14,826 nt of DNA, from NCBI GenBank assembly GCA_958402795.1, contig CATXUX010000059.1:1-14826 (forward strand). The letters run 5' to 3'. This stretch comes from an uncultured Lachnospiraceae bacterium (lineage in GTDB: Bacteria; Bacillota; Clostridia; Lachnospirales; Lachnospiraceae). The position numbers and the translations under genes were made by a program. The notes under the pieces were generated by a model, which was not told the origin of the DNA, made no database searches, and saw only the letters and a program-made list of their open reading frames with translations. This document shows positions 1-8,040 of this stretch, one piece after another (the first letter of the stretch is position 1; each line of letters begins with the position of its first letter).

Positions 1-33
1 TAACCATCCTTTCGTCTGAATCACTTACTTCCT

Positions 34-55
34 TGCTACGATACCTATCATAGCA
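34..55 (-). promoter_or_regulatory. Possible extended -10 promoter with inverted repeat for a gene off the left edge
   Basis: Read on the minus strand, this is TGCTATGATA, two bases, then TATCGTAGCA. The two 10-base arms are inverted repeats with one mismatch, and the first contains TG-C-TATGAT, an extended -10-like element. Nearer the left edge the minus strand reads AAAGGATGG (positions 4-12), which could be a ribosome-binding site for a minus-strand gene starting just outside the window. No convincing -35 is seen. The T-run expected of a terminator for the transglutaminase gene is also absent, so an operator or promoter is the better reading. Low certainty. Confidence 0.3.
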
Positions 56-112
56 CGGGAAGGGAAGAGGCGTTAGGTGGTTTGTTGGCGAATAAATAGG
101 GCAATATTGACA

Positions 113-2389
113 TCACAACACTTTGATATATTTGTAGGTAAACCGCTGGCAGGGACTGAGCGACGCCTTTATCAGTGAGGAAAACTGCCGGTAAATCTTT
201 TGTGCACGGCGGTTTTCTACTCTTGTCGGGACATGTTCGTAAAACATGGTTTCCAATACAGTCCGGTACAGCCACTCCATGGATTTTGTGTCCATTTCCG
301 GCAGATGATCCCGCAGTTGTTCAAATCCACTCTGGCTCAACAGATCGGTTTTGGGCATACTGTGAAAAACGGCGGCGTCGTAAATGGCGCGGTAAACATG
401 ACGGATTCCGGTTCCGCCGTGCAGAACACAGAACTGCCGGTATTTTCGCTGTCTGCGAAGAGCAGCCTGAAGGAAGAAGAGAATGGCTGCTGCAGTCAGG
501 CAGACCAGGATTTTGGCAAGAATCTGCAAAATCAGCAGGAACCATCCTGCGGCGTTTCGAATCCATGGACGTTCTCCGTCTGCTGTGGCGGGAATTCCGG
601 TTTCCGGACGTACTCCATAGTATGGAAGGGTATGTTCTTCTAAAATCCAATCATTTCCATCGTATACTTCGCACCATGCATGTCCCATTTCTCCGGTCAC
701 TTCAGCAATCCATGTTCCGTCATCCTGCAGGTGGAATGCAGAAGCGGGTACGGCATATCCCTGGACATAGCGGGCGGGATACCCGCAGATGCGGTACATC
801 AGGGCAGCAGTCGTTGCAAAATGCACACAGAACCCTTTTTGATTGTCGAACAGAAAATATTCGGCAAAATCGGTTCCGTCAGGCGTTGGTCCCGGTTCAT
901 AATCATAAACCGTATGGTCTGTAAATTCCTTACGGATGAAGGCCGTTGTCTCATCGAGTGTCTGCGGAGCATGACTTTCACATAATTCGATCAGCCGGGA
1001 AAGCTTGTCCGGATACTGAGTGTATTCGCCTGCGACGTTCCAGTCGTCTATGCTCATAAGGCTATGGGCGCTAAGGCTGCCGGAATCAGACGAAGCGCTT
1101 CCCTGAGCAGCATCATCTGCCTCAGAAGCCGGGACTTCCGACCACTGGCTGTTCTGATACACCTTTCCGTAAGCGACGGGATAGTAGGAGGTCGCTTCTG
1201 GTTTTTCTTTTAACGTTACCGAGAACGCTGTGCCGTTGTCCGGCCGGAAACGGGACAGTGCATTTAGATTTCCCATAGATCCGGATGTACCTGTTTCACC
1301 TTCTCCAGATGTCTGGGCATCCGTGCTGTCTGCAGGTTCTTCCGGCACATGATTTACTGTATCCTGTTCCGCGTCTGTTTCCGGAGTATGTTCTGCGTCC
1401 GCTTCAGAAGCAGCGTCCGAGATGTCAAACGGATCATTTGCGCTGTCAGGAATCTTGATATTCTCGATATCGTCGTTTTCTGTGTGATCCTCTGTTTCAG
1501 AATCGGGGTTCCGGGATTCTGATTCTGCAGGATCTGCTTCCTGAGAATCTTCGGGGGAATCCTCGCGGATTTCCCGGACAGATTCCTCCAGCGGATCGAT
1601 CCATGTTGTTTGAATGATCGTGCGCGTCCGGTGGTAAAATCCATCCGGTGTTTGCTTATAGGATTCGATCGGGCGGCTTCCCCCTGCACAGACCAGTACG
1701 AGAAGACCGAGTACACCTGCGGCGGAAACGCTGCAGAGAAGCGCAGAGCGTCCGTTTTGAAAGCGGAAAACAGCCAGGAACAATCCGCCGGACAGGATAA
1801 CCATCCAGCAGGAGAGCTCGGAGGGAACCTGCCCGATGATAAGGGCAGATGCAGCAGGCACAAGAAGCAGGATTACCGCAGGAACACATCCTCTGTGAAG
1901 GCGCAGACACAGGCTCCAAAGCAATACAAGCGGTGTAAGGAAAAGCACACACATTAAAATAAGCTCTGGTTCGGAAACCGTCGGGACCAGATAGGGGTCA
2001 CGATCCGGCGCGCTGGCTGCCAGATATGCATTGGCTGCAGAATTTATGACTACTGCGGCAGCATCCATATGCCGCCGGATCCAAAAACCGGCGGTGATGC
2101 ACGATACCGTGAGAAACAGCAGCTTCCCGCCGGGATGCAGCGGGGCATTCCATAAAAGGACTGCTGCCGCGGCAAAGAAAAACAGAAGGACAGATACCCG
2201 GAGAGAATCTGCGGGAATCGGAAATACGCTGGTCAGACTTTGCCACCATGCGGACGCAAGAAACCAGACTGTCAGCAGGTGGATGACTGCCAGAAGGACA
2301 GGCTGACTGTGCTTTTGACCGATATTTGATTTTGAAACTGTGGGATGGGAAATTCGGATACCGTCCCGGGTTTGTTTCTGGTGTTTCAC
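113..2389 (-). CDS. Membrane-anchored transglutaminase-like domain protein
   Basis: This 758-residue protein starts at GTG, with AGGAG nine bases upstream. About seven hydrophobic segments lie between residues 30 and 236. A very acidic, Ser/Thr/Glu-rich low-complexity stretch (about 264-360) follows, then an extracytoplasmic transglutaminase-like domain (about 470-595), one membrane span (about 614-641) and a cytoplasmic tail. The domain shows the cysteine in KGFCVHFA (C521) and the histidine in GHAWCEVYDG (H570). The third acidic position falls in WILEEHTLP, where Glu (584/585) stands in place of the usual Asp. This is the TgpA-like architecture: multi-span N-terminus, external papain-fold domain, C-terminal span. 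It is the last gene of a MoxR-DUF58-transglutaminase set, 29 bases after the DUF58 gene. The substrate is unknown; action on cell-envelope protein or peptide is inferred from the family. Family assignment is firm, function is not. Confidence 0.88.
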   Translation of the reverse strand: MKHQKQTRDGIRISHPTVSKSNIGQKHSQPVLLAVIHLLTVWFLASAWWQSLTSVFPIPADSLRVSVLLFFFAAAAVLLWNAPLHPGGKLLFLTVSCITAGFWIRRHMDAAAVVINSAANAYLAASAPDRDPYLVPTVSEPELILMCVLFLTPLVLLWSLCLRLHRGCVPAVILLLVPAASALIIGQVPSELSCWMVILSGGLFLAVFRFQNGRSALLCSVSAAGVLGLLVLVCAGGSRPIESYKQTPDGFYHRTRTIIQTTWIDPLEESVREIREDSPEDSQEADPAESESRNPDSETEDHTENDDIENIKIPDSANDPFDISDAASEADAEHTPETDAEQDTVNHVPEEPADSTDAQTSGEGETGTSGSMGNLNALSRFRPDNGTAFSVTLKEKPEATSYYPVAYGKVYQNSQWSEVPASEADDAAQGSASSDSGSLSAHSLMSIDDWNVAGEYTQYPDKLSRLIELCESHAPQTLDETTAFIRKEFTDHTVYDYEPGPTPDGTDFAEYFLFDNQKGFCVHFATTAALMYRICGYPARYVQGYAVPASAFHLQDDGTWIAEVTGEMGHAWCEVYDGNDWILEEHTLPYYGVRPETGIPATADGERPWIRNAAGWFLLILQILAKILVCLTAAAILFFLQAALRRQRKYRQFCVLHGGTGIRHVYRAIYDAAVFHSMPKTDLLSQSGFEQLRDHLPEMDTKSMEWLYRTVLETMFYEHVPTRVENRRAQKIYRQFSSLIKASLSPCQRFTYKYIKVL

Positions 2390-2418
2390 AATTCTATACT
2401 CCTGTCCTTTTCATTCAG

Positions 2419-3474
2419 TCATACTTGTATCAATGTCTGGGTTTTGCCGTTTACCGTAACACTTCCGTCGCTGCCCAGAACCACGATGCTGCTGAAATGC
2501 TCTCCACGGAACGCATCCTCGAAGCAGCTTTGCTCCAAAGCGCCATCTCGGACAGGTTTTGCGGACAACAGACGCCAGATCCACTCGTAGACGGCTTCAG
2601 GACTGTCCACTCTCCACTTGATAACACGGCCGCTTTTTTCTTCAAACCATGCCGCCATGTGGATGCATTTCTCTTCAAACAGGGTGATCGAGAGAGAAGC
2701 AGCCTGCTCCAGCATTCGGTTCAGTCCGGCTCCGTCGGTTTCGGCGGCGGACAGATGAACCCACAGAAGTACAACGCATCCGAGGGGCAGACTGTGTTCT
2801 TTTACGATCAGGTCCTCTCCTCTGGCGCTTAACTTCCAGTGAACCATGCGGACCGGATCAGGCGGACGGTACTCCCGGACCTGATAAATCTCGCCGGGAT
2901 CATCGCCGTGCCTTTCCGTGGAATATTCGTCTGCGTCTGCGATGAACTCCCGTGTCCTGCGTGTGACTTCCAGCGGCATCACGTCGAAGGGCGGCATGAT
3001 GCCGACAGACCGGATTTCCTGCAGCGGGATTTTTCGGCGAAAGATCCCGAACATATCATACAGAAACAGCGTGTCAAGGCAGATATCTGTCATCCCAGCG
3101 TACTCTGACTCGATGGAAATCTGCTGCGTCTGTGTGGACACCGGGGCGGCCATGCCCGATAGTTTCCGGCGTAGTCCGCCGTGTGAAGCATGTTGTTTCA
3201 CATGGATGCAGACCGTATATTTTATATTCCCAAACCGGGAAGTATTTTTCACAACGACCGCCGCGCGGATGGGTTTCCCGCGCTCTCCCATAGACGGAAC
3301 CCTGCCAAATGAAACGCTGGTCTGTTTTTTCACAGTCCGAAGATATAGAAAAGAGCAGACCGGATACAAACATTCAAGCAGCAGAAGGCCGGTCCAGATA
3401 TAGCCGTCATACATAAAAAAGAGATATGCACTGATGAAAACAGTCAGTAGATATCCGATCACGCGTCCGATCAT
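2419..3474 (-). CDS. DUF58 domain-containing protein
   Basis: This 351-residue protein has two N-terminal hydrophobic segments (about 5-21 and 25-45) and a predicted cytoplasmic body. The DUF58 signature lies at about residues 194-232: the run YQVREYRPPDPVRMVHWKLS, then SARGEDLIVKE, matching the family pattern of ReY, a D, hWK.sAR and the final vKE. DUF58 proteins form a von Willebrand A-like fold and are nearly always encoded beside a MoxR AAA+ ATPase, whose client or adaptor they are thought to be. Here the MoxR gene ends 18 bases upstream, and GGAGGGAG sits five bases before this ATG. The transglutaminase-like gene follows after 29 bases. Operon membership is clear from spacing; the biochemical role is not established. 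Confidence 0.9.
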   Translation of the reverse strand: MIGRVIGYLLTVFISAYLFFMYDGYIWTGLLLLECLYPVCSFLYLRTVKKQTSVSFGRVPSMGERGKPIRAAVVVKNTSRFGNIKYTVCIHVKQHASHGGLRRKLSGMAAPVSTQTQQISIESEYAGMTDICLDTLFLYDMFGIFRRKIPLQEIRSVGIMPPFDVMPLEVTRRTREFIADADEYSTERHGDDPGEIYQVREYRPPDPVRMVHWKLSARGEDLIVKEHSLPLGCVVLLWVHLSAAETDGAGLNRMLEQAASLSITLFEEKCIHMAAWFEEKSGRVIKWRVDSPEAVYEWIWRLLSAKPVRDGALEQSCFEDAFRGEHFSSIVVLGSDGSVTVNGKTQTLIQV

Positions 3475-3492
3475 GCTGCTCCCTCCATTATC

Positions 3493-4476
3493 TTATTTCT
3501 TTGAAATCGTCGGAGACGCTGTGTCTTCTAATATCTGACGGAGCAGGTCTTCCGTCTGAATATGACCGACTTTTGCCTTGGTACTTAACGCAATCCTGTG
3601 CATGGCGACCGGGAGAAATACGGCGGCGACGTCATCAGGAATGACATATTCTCTGCCGTTTAAAAAGGCAGATGCTTTTGCCATTGCCGTCAGTGCGACT
3701 GTCCCGCGTGGACTCAGTCCCAGTGCGATCATTTCCTGTTCACGGGTGGCTTTTGCAAGCCGTGCGATATAGGAATAGATGACGTCGTGGACATAAATCC
3801 GGCTGACATGTTCCTGCGCGTTCAATAGCTCCTGTGCCGAAAAAACACGTTTTACCAGATCCTCCGCCCGCCCGTTCTGGCTGCGCTTTAAAATTTCCAT
3901 TTCTTCTTTTACGGTCGGATATCCCATTTTTACACAGATCATAAAACGGTCCAGCTGTGATTCGGGAAGAAGCTGCGTTCCGGCAGAGCCGTAGGGGTTT
4001 TCTGTTGCAATGACGATAAACGGATTTCCCACATTTCTTGTCACGCCATCCACCGTCACATGACGCTCTTCCATAACTTCCAGAAGCGCCGACTGTGTTT
4101 TGGGAGATGTCCGGTTGATCTCATCCGCCAGTAGCAGATTACACATGACGGCGCCCGGCTGATACACAAATTGTCCGGTTTCTTTCTGATAGATGGTGAA
4201 CCCGGTCAGATCCGCTGGCAGGACGTCGGGTGTAAACTGCACCCGTTTCGCGTCCAGTCCGATTGCCCGGGAAAATGCAAGCGCCATGGTTGTCTTTCCG
4301 GTTCCGGGAATATCTTCCACCAGGATATGTCCGCGCGCGAGGATTGCCATCATGATCCGTTCAATCACATCGGCTTTACCGACCACAGCCTGCTGTACCT
4401 GCTGGATGACTGCGGCGGGGGTTCCGTAACGTGGAGAAACGCCGGAATTGTCTGTATTATTCACATGAGTTGCCAT
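3493..4476 (-). CDS. MoxR family AAA+ ATPase
   Basis: This 327-residue soluble ATPase has the usual MoxR length. Visible motifs are Walker A in EDIPGTGKTT (residues 54-63, K61), Walker B in LLLADEINR (114-122, D118/E119), the sensor-1 Asn in IATENP (N160), and LDRF with a candidate arginine finger (R177). The C-terminal part, with LSPRGTVAL, is the helical lid. MoxR ATPases act as chaperone-like machines with DUF58 or VWA partners, and here the DUF58 gene follows immediately. A modest AAGGA lies about ten bases before the ATG. The 73-base gap from the upstream topB stop holds no convincing promoter or terminator, so readthrough from topB is possible. Family call is secure; the client, probably linked to the downstream envelope transglutaminase-like protein, is inferred. 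Confidence 0.94.
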   Translation of the reverse strand: MATHVNNTDNSGVSPRYGTPAAVIQQVQQAVVGKADVIERIMMAILARGHILVEDIPGTGKTTMALAFSRAIGLDAKRVQFTPDVLPADLTGFTIYQKETGQFVYQPGAVMCNLLLADEINRTSPKTQSALLEVMEERHVTVDGVTRNVGNPFIVIATENPYGSAGTQLLPESQLDRFMICVKMGYPTVKEEMEILKRSQNGRAEDLVKRVFSAQELLNAQEHVSRIYVHDVIYSYIARLAKATREQEMIALGLSPRGTVALTAMAKASAFLNGREYVIPDDVAAVFLPVAMHRIALSTKAKVGHIQTEDLLRQILEDTASPTISKK

Positions 4477-4549
4477 AGGGATTGTTTCCTTTCTTATATG
4501 CGGGTGTTTGTGAAACCTGCTTTATTCGGGTAGATTTCAAACAGGATTC

Positions 4550-6769
4550 TCAGAGCTTGAGTTTGGCAAGCGCGTCAGCAAGTGCATTGTTTACCGGCTT
4601 TTCTGCCTCTTTCGCCTGCCTGCGCATGTATTGGCTGACGTCACGCTTATTGGCGCTTTTTCCTTCCTTTGCCTTTCGGTTTTCGAATGAACTGAGCTTC
4701 TCTTTATAACCACAGGAGCAGACAAAGCGCTGACCGTCGCCTTTTCCGACAAGCTCCATTTTTTTGTGGCAGTTCGGGCAGCGGGCATTTGTCTGACGGG
4801 AGAGGGTTTCCCGGTATCCGCATTCCCGGTCCTGGCAGACAAGCATTTTCCCGCGCTTTCCATTGACTTCCAGCATGAACTTTCCGCACTGCGGACACTT
4901 TGTACGAGTCAGATTGTCGTGGCGGAATGTGCCGTTTCCGGTTTTGATCTCCTGGATTAGTGCCTGTGTGTAACTTTGGATCTCGTCCATAAATTTCCGG
5001 TCAGATTCTTTCCCGTCGGCAATTGCCTTGAGACGAAGCTCCCAGCGGGCAGTCAGCTCCGGACGCTTCAGATCCCCGGGGACCAGTTCCAGAAGCTGCT
5101 TCCCTTTTGAGGTAATATGAATCTCATTTCCTTTCTTCTCCATAAGGAAACTGTTGAACAGCTTTTCTATGATATCCGCCCGGGTGGCGACGGTTCCGAG
5201 TCCGCCGGTCTCGCCCAGAGTTTTGGACATCTGTTTATCCTTGCTGGCAAGATATCGGACCGGATTTTCCATGGCGGCGATCAGCGTCCCCTCGGTGAAA
5301 TATGCAGGCGGTTTCGTTTTCCCTTCTGTAATGGACAGTTTGTCGGTGTTCAGCAGCATACCTGGTTTTACTTCCGAAAGCACGGAGGAATGACAGAGAA
5401 AATCTGTTTCTTCTAAATGAGAATCTTCTTTGTCATCGAAATCGGTGTAGTCCTCTTCATAGGCTTCCCGCCATCCGGGCGTCTTCATCACCGTGCCTCG
5501 TGCAGAAAATAAACTTTCTTCTGCAAATGCCGCGGTGACGTCTGTGTCTTCATATTCACAGGCCGGACTCAGGACAGCAAGAAACCGACGTACAACCAGA
5601 TCATAGATCTTTCGCTCTTCACTGGTCATATGATCCAGCTGGACATACTGCTCTGTCGGAATGATCGCGTGGTGGTCAGATACTTTGCTGTTATCCACAA
5701 ACGATTTATTTGCCGTGATCTTTTGCCGGGAAAGCCTGAGCGCCAGCTTCTTGTATGGACCAACGGCACACGCTTCCAGCCGTTCCTTGAGCGTCCCGGT
5801 CATGTCACTGGTAAGATATCGGGAATCTGTCCGCGGATAAGTCAGTACTTTGTGATTTTCATAAAGACGCTGCATGATATTCAGCGTCTGCTTCGCCGAA
5901 AACCCGAACCGCTGGTTTGCTTCACGCTGCAGTGTTGTCAGATCGTACAGTGCAGGCGCAAAGGAACGTTTTTCCTTTCGTTTCACATCCGTGATGCGAA
6001 GACGCTGCCCGGCATGCTCTTTACAGATGCTTTCCAGTTTATTCCGGTCAAATGTCCGGCCTGAATTGCTTTTCTTGTCCTTCCACGTAAATGTGATCCC
6101 GCCGGCGAGAACCTTCAGACCATAATAGGACCTTGACTGAAACTCTTTGATTTCCCGCTCCCGCGCCGCGATCATGGCAAGTGTCGGCGTCTGAACTCTT
6201 CCGCAGGAGAGCTGGGCGTTGTACTTACAGGACAGTGCACGCGTGGCGTTGATGCCGACCAGCCAGTCGGCTTTTGCCCGTGCGACTGCTGCGTGGTACA
6301 GATTGTTGTAATCCTTGCCCGGCCGTAAATGGGCGAACCCCTCGCGGATGGCTTTGTCTGTGACCGAAGAGATCCAGAGCCGCTTCAGTGGTTTCTTATT
6401 GCCGGCCTTTTCCAGAATCCAGCGTGCGACCAATTCCCCTTCCCGCCCTGCATCTGTGGCAATGATAATGTCGGATACATCCTTACGGAAAATCTGCTCT
6501 TTGACGGCGTGATACTGCTTTGAGGTCTGTTTGATTACGACCAGTTTCCACTCGTCGGGGAGCATGGGAAGCGTATCCAGGCTCCATGTCTGATATTGCT
6601 TTCCGTATTCTTCCGGATCAGCCAGTGTCACCAGATGCCCCAGCGCCCAGGTGACGACGTAGTCTGTTCCTTCTATATAATGAGTTGTTTTCTTATTGCA
6701 GTGAAGCACACGGGCAATGTCCCGCGCAACGGAAGGCTTTTCTGCAATTACAAGATGCTTTGCACCCAT
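4550..6769 (-). CDS. topB: DNA topoisomerase III (type IA)
   Basis: This 739-residue type IA topoisomerase cuts and passes single DNA strands, helping to decatenate replication intermediates. The N-terminal Toprim domain shows LVIAEKPSVA (catalytic Glu10) and IATDAGREGEL (about 103-113). The strand-cleaving tyrosine is in LTYPRTDSRYL (Y311). An acidic run (about 438-456) interrupts the central part. The C-terminus carries two zinc-ribbon-like Cys4 clusters: C625/C628/C645/C650 and C664/C667/C684/C686. TYPRTD and the Toprim spacing separate it from topoisomerase I. The ATG is preceded by AGGAGG at nine bases. It lies 37 bases after the methyltransferase gene on the same strand. Some topB-like genes are carried on conjugative elements, but no transfer genes are seen here, so this looks like a resident copy. 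Confidence 0.95.
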   Translation of the reverse strand: MGAKHLVIAEKPSVARDIARVLHCNKKTTHYIEGTDYVVTWALGHLVTLADPEEYGKQYQTWSLDTLPMLPDEWKLVVIKQTSKQYHAVKEQIFRKDVSDIIIATDAGREGELVARWILEKAGNKKPLKRLWISSVTDKAIREGFAHLRPGKDYNNLYHAAVARAKADWLVGINATRALSCKYNAQLSCGRVQTPTLAMIAAREREIKEFQSRSYYGLKVLAGGITFTWKDKKSNSGRTFDRNKLESICKEHAGQRLRITDVKRKEKRSFAPALYDLTTLQREANQRFGFSAKQTLNIMQRLYENHKVLTYPRTDSRYLTSDMTGTLKERLEACAVGPYKKLALRLSRQKITANKSFVDNSKVSDHHAIIPTEQYVQLDHMTSEERKIYDLVVRRFLAVLSPACEYEDTDVTAAFAEESLFSARGTVMKTPGWREAYEEDYTDFDDKEDSHLEETDFLCHSSVLSEVKPGMLLNTDKLSITEGKTKPPAYFTEGTLIAAMENPVRYLASKDKQMSKTLGETGGLGTVATRADIIEKLFNSFLMEKKGNEIHITSKGKQLLELVPGDLKRPELTARWELRLKAIADGKESDRKFMDEIQSYTQALIQEIKTGNGTFRHDNLTRTKCPQCGKFMLEVNGKRGKMLVCQDRECGYRETLSRQTNARCPNCHKKMELVGKGDGQRFVCSCGYKEKLSSFENRKAKEGKSANKRDVSQYMRRQAKEAEKPVNNALADALAKLKL

Positions 6770-6806
6770 TCTTTTTTACCTCCTGGCTGCGAATCGTAAT
6801 ATTCTG

Positions 6807-7679
6807 TTATTTTTCACATACCCATCGTCCGGATGCGCCACACGGCAGCACCAGACCGGTATTTTTTACAGGCAGTCCGATTTCCTGCGACTCGACATGT
6901 CCGCCGCGTCCCTTTAATTCGGTCGAAAGCAGATAGGTCAGCACCGCAGGGGCAAGTCCTGTCGTATAGGAATTGACGAGGAAGAAGAGCGCGTCATCTG
7001 CCAGGATTTGTGTACAGAGCCGGATCAGTGGATGGATCATATCCTCAATCTTCCAGATTTCTCCCTTTGGACCGCGTCCGTAAGAGGGCGGATCCATAAT
7101 GATGGCGTCGTATCTGTTGCCGCGCCGGATCTCCCGTTCAACAAATTTCACACAGTCGTCTACGAGCCAGCGGATGGGCGCGTCTTTCAGACCGGAAGAG
7201 ACTGCATTTTCCTTTGCCCATGTAACCATACCTTTAGAGGCGTCCACATGCGTGACCTGGGCGCCTGCCGCTGCTGCCGCAATGGTAGCGCCTCCGGTGT
7301 AGGCGAAAAGATTCAGAACCTTTACCGAACGGCCTGCCTGAACCGTCTGCCGGATCCGCCCGGAGAACCAGTCCCAGTTCGCTGCCTGTTCCGGGAATAA
7401 GCCTGTGTGCTTGAAGCTAAACGGCTTCAGATTGAACGTAAGCGTGCCATAATGAATCTGCCACTGCTTTGGCAGATCAAAAAACTCCCATTCCCCGCCG
7501 CCCTTTTTGCTGCGGTGGTAGTGTCCGTTACAATGTTTCCAGCCGGCGTCCGTCTTCGGCGTATCCCATATGACCTGCGGATCCGGACGGATCAGAAGAT
7601 ACTTCCCCCAGCGCTCCAGCTTTTCTCCGTTCGAACAATCTATAATTTCATAATCTTTCCAGTTATCTGCAATCCACAT
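6807..7679 (-). CDS. Class I SAM-dependent methyltransferase, RlmI/RlmK-like
   Basis: This 290-residue protein has a Rossmann-fold methyltransferase core. SAM motif I is VLNLFAYTGG (about 121-130), the acidic residue after strand 2 is in THVDASKG (D146), VDDC follows near 174, and motif IV is DPPSYGRGPKGE (about 196-207). The DPPSYGRG form is typical of the COG1092-type family that includes 23S rRNA m5C/m7G methyltransferases RlmI and RlmK. It lacks an obvious N-terminal PUA or THUMP domain, so the exact RNA target cannot be named. A TTG lies four codons upstream in frame, but GGAG overlaps that codon and sits six bases before the ATG, so the ATG is chosen. The promoter is unclear: TAGAAT occurs upstream without a good -35. 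Confidence 0.87.
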   Translation of the reverse strand: MWIADNWKDYEIIDCSNGEKLERWGKYLLIRPDPQVIWDTPKTDAGWKHCNGHYHRSKKGGGEWEFFDLPKQWQIHYGTLTFNLKPFSFKHTGLFPEQAANWDWFSGRIRQTVQAGRSVKVLNLFAYTGGATIAAAAAGAQVTHVDASKGMVTWAKENAVSSGLKDAPIRWLVDDCVKFVEREIRRGNRYDAIIMDPPSYGRGPKGEIWKIEDMIHPLIRLCTQILADDALFFLVNSYTTGLAPAVLTYLLSTELKGRGGHVESQEIGLPVKNTGLVLPCGASGRWVCEK

Positions 7680-7762
7680 TTCAATCTCCAATCATTTACG
7701 AATTTGTACTGTCTATCGACATTCTACCATAAAATCACATCTGAAAAAAGACCTCTTGAGAT

Positions 7763-7786
7763 GAATCTTTTGGTGAATCTTTTGGT
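7763..7786. repeat. Tandem 12-bp direct repeat next to the -35 box
   Basis: GAATCTTTTGGT occurs twice head to tail (7763-7774 and 7775-7786). The last T is the first base of the TTGACA -35 element, so the repeats occupy the -40 to -60 region where an activator or UP-like contact would fall. Perfect identity of both copies is seen directly; a regulatory role is only suggested by position. Confidence 0.6.
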
Positions 7787-7814
7787 TGACATTTGCGGTG
7801 CTGTAAGGTATAAA
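7786..7814 (+). promoter_or_regulatory. Sigma-A promoter of the riboswitch/decarboxylase-beta unit
   Basis: TTGACA (7786-7791), a 17-base spacer, and TATAAA (7809-7814). The predicted start point, about seven bases downstream, falls right at the first bases of the riboswitch aptamer, which is the usual arrangement for such RNAs. No competing promoter is seen closer to the gene. Confidence 0.85.
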
Positions 7815-7819
7815 GATAT

Positions 7820-7910
7820 AAAAGGGAGTAGCGGCATAGGTTCTATGTATCTTTGGTCGTCAGTACAATAACAAGTGTTATTCGTCAAAGATTGAAACAG
7901 CGAGACTTTT
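7820..7910 (+). promoter_or_regulatory. yybP-ykoY family (Mn2+) riboswitch aptamer
   Basis: The RNA has the conserved yybP-ykoY pieces in order. The 5' strand is AAAAGGGAGTAGCG (7820-7833). Next come a short hairpin CATAG/CTATG (7835-7839 with 7843-7847), a stem ATCTTTG/CAAAGAT (7849-7855 with 7886-7892) and, just inside it, the conserved GTCGTCAGTAC. An inner hairpin AATAAC/GTTATT follows (7867-7872 with 7877-7882), and the 3' strand is GCGAGACTTTT (7900-7910), which closes P1 with AAAAG. Members of this class bind Mn2+ where the GGGAGUAG loop docks on the second arm. Here Mn2+ would favour P1 over the overlapping terminator and so switch the downstream genes on. I also considered a Na+-sensing RNA because of the downstream gene, but the GGGAGTAG and GTCGTCA blocks point to yybP-ykoY. 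Confidence 0.85.
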
Positions 7911-7945
7911 ACTATGGGTAACTGTAGTAAAGGTCTTTTCTTTTT
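7904..7945 (+). terminator. Intrinsic terminator, expression platform of the riboswitch
   Basis: GACTTTTACTA (7904-7914) pairs with TAGTAAAGGTC (7925-7935): eleven pairs, one of them a G-U wobble, around a ten-base loop, followed by TTTTCTTTTT. The left arm reuses CTTTT of the aptamer P1 3' strand, so P1 and the terminator cannot form together. Ligand-stabilised P1 should therefore prevent termination, giving a transcriptional on-switch. Confidence 0.88.
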
Positions 7946-7982
7946 GCCATATACGGGCCTTCCGGGACTATATATGGCAAAA
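7942..7982 (+). repeat. Perfect 12-bp inverted repeat between riboswitch terminator and gene
   Basis: TTTTGCCATATA (7942-7953) and TATATGGCAAAA (7971-7982) are perfect complements around a 17-base loop that holds CGGGCC and CCGGGA. The left arm includes the end of the terminator U-tract. In readthrough transcripts it would form a second stem-loop about 58 bases before the start codon. It is not part of the known yybP-ykoY fold; a role in mRNA stability or a second layer of control is speculative. Confidence 0.6.
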
Positions 7983-8040
7983 TGAAATTGGTGCTGCAAG
8001 GTTCTGCATATGCCGCTGCCGGGAAAAAAAGGAGGATGAG

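Noticed and set aside
175..924. Plus-strand frame of 249 codons opposite the transglutaminase gene
   Set aside because: Antisense shadow of a well-supported gene; its composition is Arg/His/Cys-rich with no family motif and no ribosome-binding site.
7677..7691. Methyltransferase start at TTG 7691
   Set aside because: The GGAG that would serve the gene overlaps this TTG and is correctly spaced for the ATG four codons downstream.
7705..7745. Promoter for the methyltransferase-topB block on the minus strand
   Set aside because: TAGAAT can serve as a -10 but the position 17 bases upstream is a T-run without TTGACA likeness, so the call was too weak to list.
7820..7945. Na+-sensing or other cation riboswitch instead of yybP-ykoY
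   Set aside because: The downstream Na+-type gene made this attractive, but the GGGAGTAG and GTCGTCA blocks, the two-arm layout and the GCGAGACTTT ending match yybP-ykoY.
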